Assembly (NCBI GenBank): GCA_029260695.1
Contig: JAJDCT010000455.1
Location: forward strand, 1 to 8,112
Direction of reading: 5' to 3'
Length of the DNA stretch: 8,112 bases
From: Phycisphaeraceae bacterium
GTDB taxonomy: Bacteria; Planctomycetota; Phycisphaerae; Phycisphaerales; Phycisphaeraceae
Position 1 is the stretch's first letter, and each line of letters starts with the position of its first letter. The notes under the pieces are model-generated. The model was not told the DNA's origin. It saw only the letters and a program-made list of their open reading frames with translations, and made no database searches. The position numbers were made by a program, and so were the translations under genes. This document shows, one piece after another, positions 6,944 to 8,112 of this stretch.

Positions 6944-6960
6944 CGCGCTTCGCACCCTAT

Positions 6961-7824
6961 TTACCTTTGGCAACACTCGACCGCAAATCCACAAGCCGCG
7001 TCGATCATCTGCTGCGTCTCTTTGGGTGGTGTCTGGTCCAACGGCAGGGGGTTCGCAGCATTAAATGTGTGTCCCGCATCGTCGATGAGCAGGTATTTCA
7101 TGTCCGGCCTGGCACGGCGCAGGTCTTCTGCCTCGCTGACAGGCACGGTGGTGTCGGCCGTGCCGTGGATCAGCATCACGGGGCATCTGATCGCCGCGAT
7201 CGCCCGGCAGGGATCGTGCCAAGTCGGGTCTTCGTCGATCTCATCTTGCCAAGCCCGGCCGACATACAGCGTCTGCCCTGTCCGCGATGAAGGTGAGGGC
7301 ATGCGCCCGGCGCGCCTGAGCATCTCTTTTTGATCTGGATCGAGTCGACTGCACGCGCTGGGTGATGCGGCCGTGACAACACCAGCGAGCTTTTCACTCA
7401 CCCCAGGGTCCCCTGAGGTCAGCAACGTGGTGACTCCCCCTCGGCTGTGCCCGAAGATCGTCATAGGCTGTCCCCCACCGGGGAGTGCGCCCGAGCCGAC
7501 CGCCTCGATCACAGCCTTGAGGTCGTTGGCCTGTTTACGCCATGTATCCCGCTCGAACAGTTCGGGTCGCTCGAAGGTGTCGATCTGGTTGGTCATCCCC
7601 GAGTGGCTGAAATTGAACCGGTGCGAGATCAGCCCGGCATCCGAAGCCGCCTCCGCCAGGTGCGGGAACAAGCCGTAATCTTTGTAACCCTTAAACCCGT
7701 GGCAGATCAGCATCACCCCGACCGCGGCCTCAGCCCCGCCGTCCGGCATGTGCGTATCGCCCAGGATGGGTTGGTTGTCTGTCCCGGGTGGGCCGGGGAT
7801 AGTCCAACGGGTTATGTCTGACAT
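6961..7824 (-). CDS. Alpha/beta hydrolase, dienelactone-hydrolase / S9-S33-like esterase
   Basis: This 287-residue protein has the full marks of an alpha/beta hydrolase. HGF (residues 42-44) gives the oxyanion region, GHSRG (125-129) the nucleophile elbow with Ser127, GTADTTVP (221-228) the acid Asp224, and DDAGHTFN (248-255) the catalytic His252. The HGFKGYKDYGLFPHLAEA stretch and the FNFSHSG motif after it (71-77) are common in predicted esterases or peptidases of this superfamily. No signal peptide is seen, so it is likely cytoplasmic. It could hydrolyse esters, lactones or peptides; the substrate cannot be told. The ATG at 7824 is chosen because GAGGG lies eight bases upstream; the in-frame ATG at 7929 would add 35 residues of no family character and falls inside a hairpin. 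The gene converges on the lipoprotein gene with 17 bases between the stops, and I see no strong terminator there. Confidence 0.9.
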   Translation of the reverse strand: MSDITRWTIPGPPGTDNQPILGDTHMPDGGAEAAVGVMLICHGFKGYKDYGLFPHLAEAASDAGLISHRFNFSHSGMTNQIDTFERPELFERDTWRKQANDLKAVIEAVGSGALPGGGQPMTIFGHSRGGVTTLLTSGDPGVSEKLAGVVTAASPSACSRLDPDQKEMLRRAGRMPSPSSRTGQTLYVGRAWQDEIDEDPTWHDPCRAIAAIRCPVMLIHGTADTTVPVSEAEDLRRARPDMKYLLIDDAGHTFNAANPLPLDQTPPKETQQMIDAACGFAVECCQR

Positions 7825-7832
7825 CGAAAGTG

Positions 7833-7837
7833 CCCTC
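7833..7837 (-). promoter_or_regulatory. Shine-Dalgarno site that sets the hydrolase start
   Basis: The minus strand reads GAGGG eight bases ahead of the ATG at 7824. It decides between this start and the longer in-frame ATG at 7929, which has no comparable site. Confidence 0.6.
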
Positions 7838-7914
7838 GCAATTTGTACGTTTCGAGATCGGCAAGGATAACCCAACCGAGTCGGCCGCGTGTTAAATAAG
7901 TTCTCTGTGATGAG

Positions 7915-7935
7915 CCCGGCATTGAACATGCCGGG
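7915..7935. repeat. Perfect 8-bp hairpin between tRNA-Ala and the hydrolase gene
   Basis: The arms CCCGGCAT and ATGCCGGG are exact reverse complements around a five-base loop. It lies about 80 bases beyond the tRNA 3' end and about 90 ahead of the hydrolase start. Neither strand carries a run of T after it, so it is not a classic intrinsic terminator. It could still stop tRNA transcription by another route, shape the 3' trailer or bind a regulator. A further copy of ATGCCGG lies at 7946-7952. Confidence 0.5.
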
Positions 7936-8015
7936 GGAGTTAGAAATGCCGGTGGTCTAAGGAGTCCCGAAGGTCATCTAAAACCTTACCAAACGGAGCC
8001 CCATATTCTGGCGAA

Positions 8016-8088
8016 TGGAGCCAGCCGGGCTCGAACCGGCGACTTCCTGCTTGCAAAGCAGGCGCTCTCCCAACTGAGCTATGGCCCC
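8016..8088 (-). tRNA. tRNA-Ala (anticodon TGC)
   Basis: The minus strand folds into a complete 73-base cloverleaf. It has a 7-bp acceptor stem (GGGGCCA with TGGCTCC), a 4-bp D stem (GCTC/GAGC), and a 5-bp anticodon stem (CCTGC/GCAGG) with loop TTTGCAA. The variable loop has five bases, and the 5-bp T stem (GCCGG/CCGGC) carries loop TTCGAGC. The anticodon TGC decodes GCN alanine codons. The third acceptor pair is G3:U70, the identity element read by alanyl-tRNA synthetase, and the discriminator base is A73. CCA is not encoded, since TTCGCC follows, so it must be added by the CCA-adding enzyme. Its promoter would lie mostly beyond the window edge. Confidence 0.98.
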
Positions 8089-8112
8089 AAGATGTTTAAT
8101 TCATTGTTGACA

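Larger units (their letters stand above)
7825..8015. other. Non-coding spacer between hydrolase gene and tRNA-Ala
   Basis: The 191 bases hold the hairpin at 7915-7935 and the hydrolase ribosome binding site. I see no convincing promoter for the hydrolase (TATCC-like sequences occur near 7865-7870 but lack a partner). No small open frame has a ribosome binding site, and no known RNA fold is visible. Confidence 0.4.

Noticed and set aside
6932..6956. GCGC-TAAC-GCGC hairpin at the convergent gene ends as a terminator
   Set aside because: The stem is only four base pairs and no T-run follows on either strand.
7825..7929. Longer hydrolase start at 7929
   Set aside because: It has no ribosome binding site, no family similarity in the added 35 residues, and begins in the hairpin; the ATG at 7824 has a good GAGGG site.
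7995..8022. Repeat of GGCTCC just beyond the tRNA-Ala 3' end as an attachment site for an integrated element
   Set aside because: Only about six bases are shared, far too short for an att duplicate, and no integrase or foreign gene is near.
8107..8112. Perfect TTGACA on the plus strand at the right edge
   Set aside because: No -10 box can be examined beyond the window and the hexamer points outward; a single hexamer match is weak evidence.

Overview
The window is a stretch of GC-rich bacterial chromosome with six protein genes and one tRNA gene packed closely; the longest gap is about 190 bases. The organism looks like a planctomycete, possibly of the Phycisphaerae. This rests on the style of the proteins (a proline-rich N-terminus on SppA, Pro/Gly-rich low-complexity inserts, lineage-type hypothetical proteins) and on the weak or missing Shine-Dalgarno sites of several genes. 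There is no rRNA or other decisive marker, so the assignment is inference. I see no mobile element, CRISPR array, phage gene or cluster of biosynthetic genes.

Left half, minus strand, in transcription order: larC (nickel-pincer cofactor synthesis, first domain only), a membrane-anchored hypothetical protein with a GTG start, a multi-spanning M48 zinc metalloprotease, and dapF (diaminopimelate epimerase, cut by the left window edge). The first three are spaced 62 and 14 bases apart and probably form one operon. dapF follows after 102 bases that hold a perfect TATAAT box, so it may have its own promoter.

Centre, plus strand: a 186-base divergent intergenic region with a perfect 19-base inverted repeat separates larC from sppA, a membrane-anchored S49 serine protease. 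Seven bases after sppA, with its ribosome binding site overlapping the sppA stop codon, comes a lipoprotein. It has a helical-repeat-like N-terminal part and a C-terminal domain that resembles JAB/JAMM metalloproteases. These two are almost certainly one operon.

Right end, minus strand: an alpha/beta hydrolase converges on the lipoprotein gene with only 17 bases between them. Then come a 191-base spacer with an 8-bp perfect hairpin and a complete tRNA-Ala(TGC) with the G3:U70 identity pair.

The shared theme, as far as there is one, is the cell envelope: DapF supplies meso-diaminopimelate for peptidoglycan, and M48, SppA and the possible JAMM lipoprotein are membrane or envelope proteases. 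The points most worth a second look are the LarC that stops at the LarC1/LarC2 domain boundary, and the SppA-linked lipoprotein with the JAMM-like tail.
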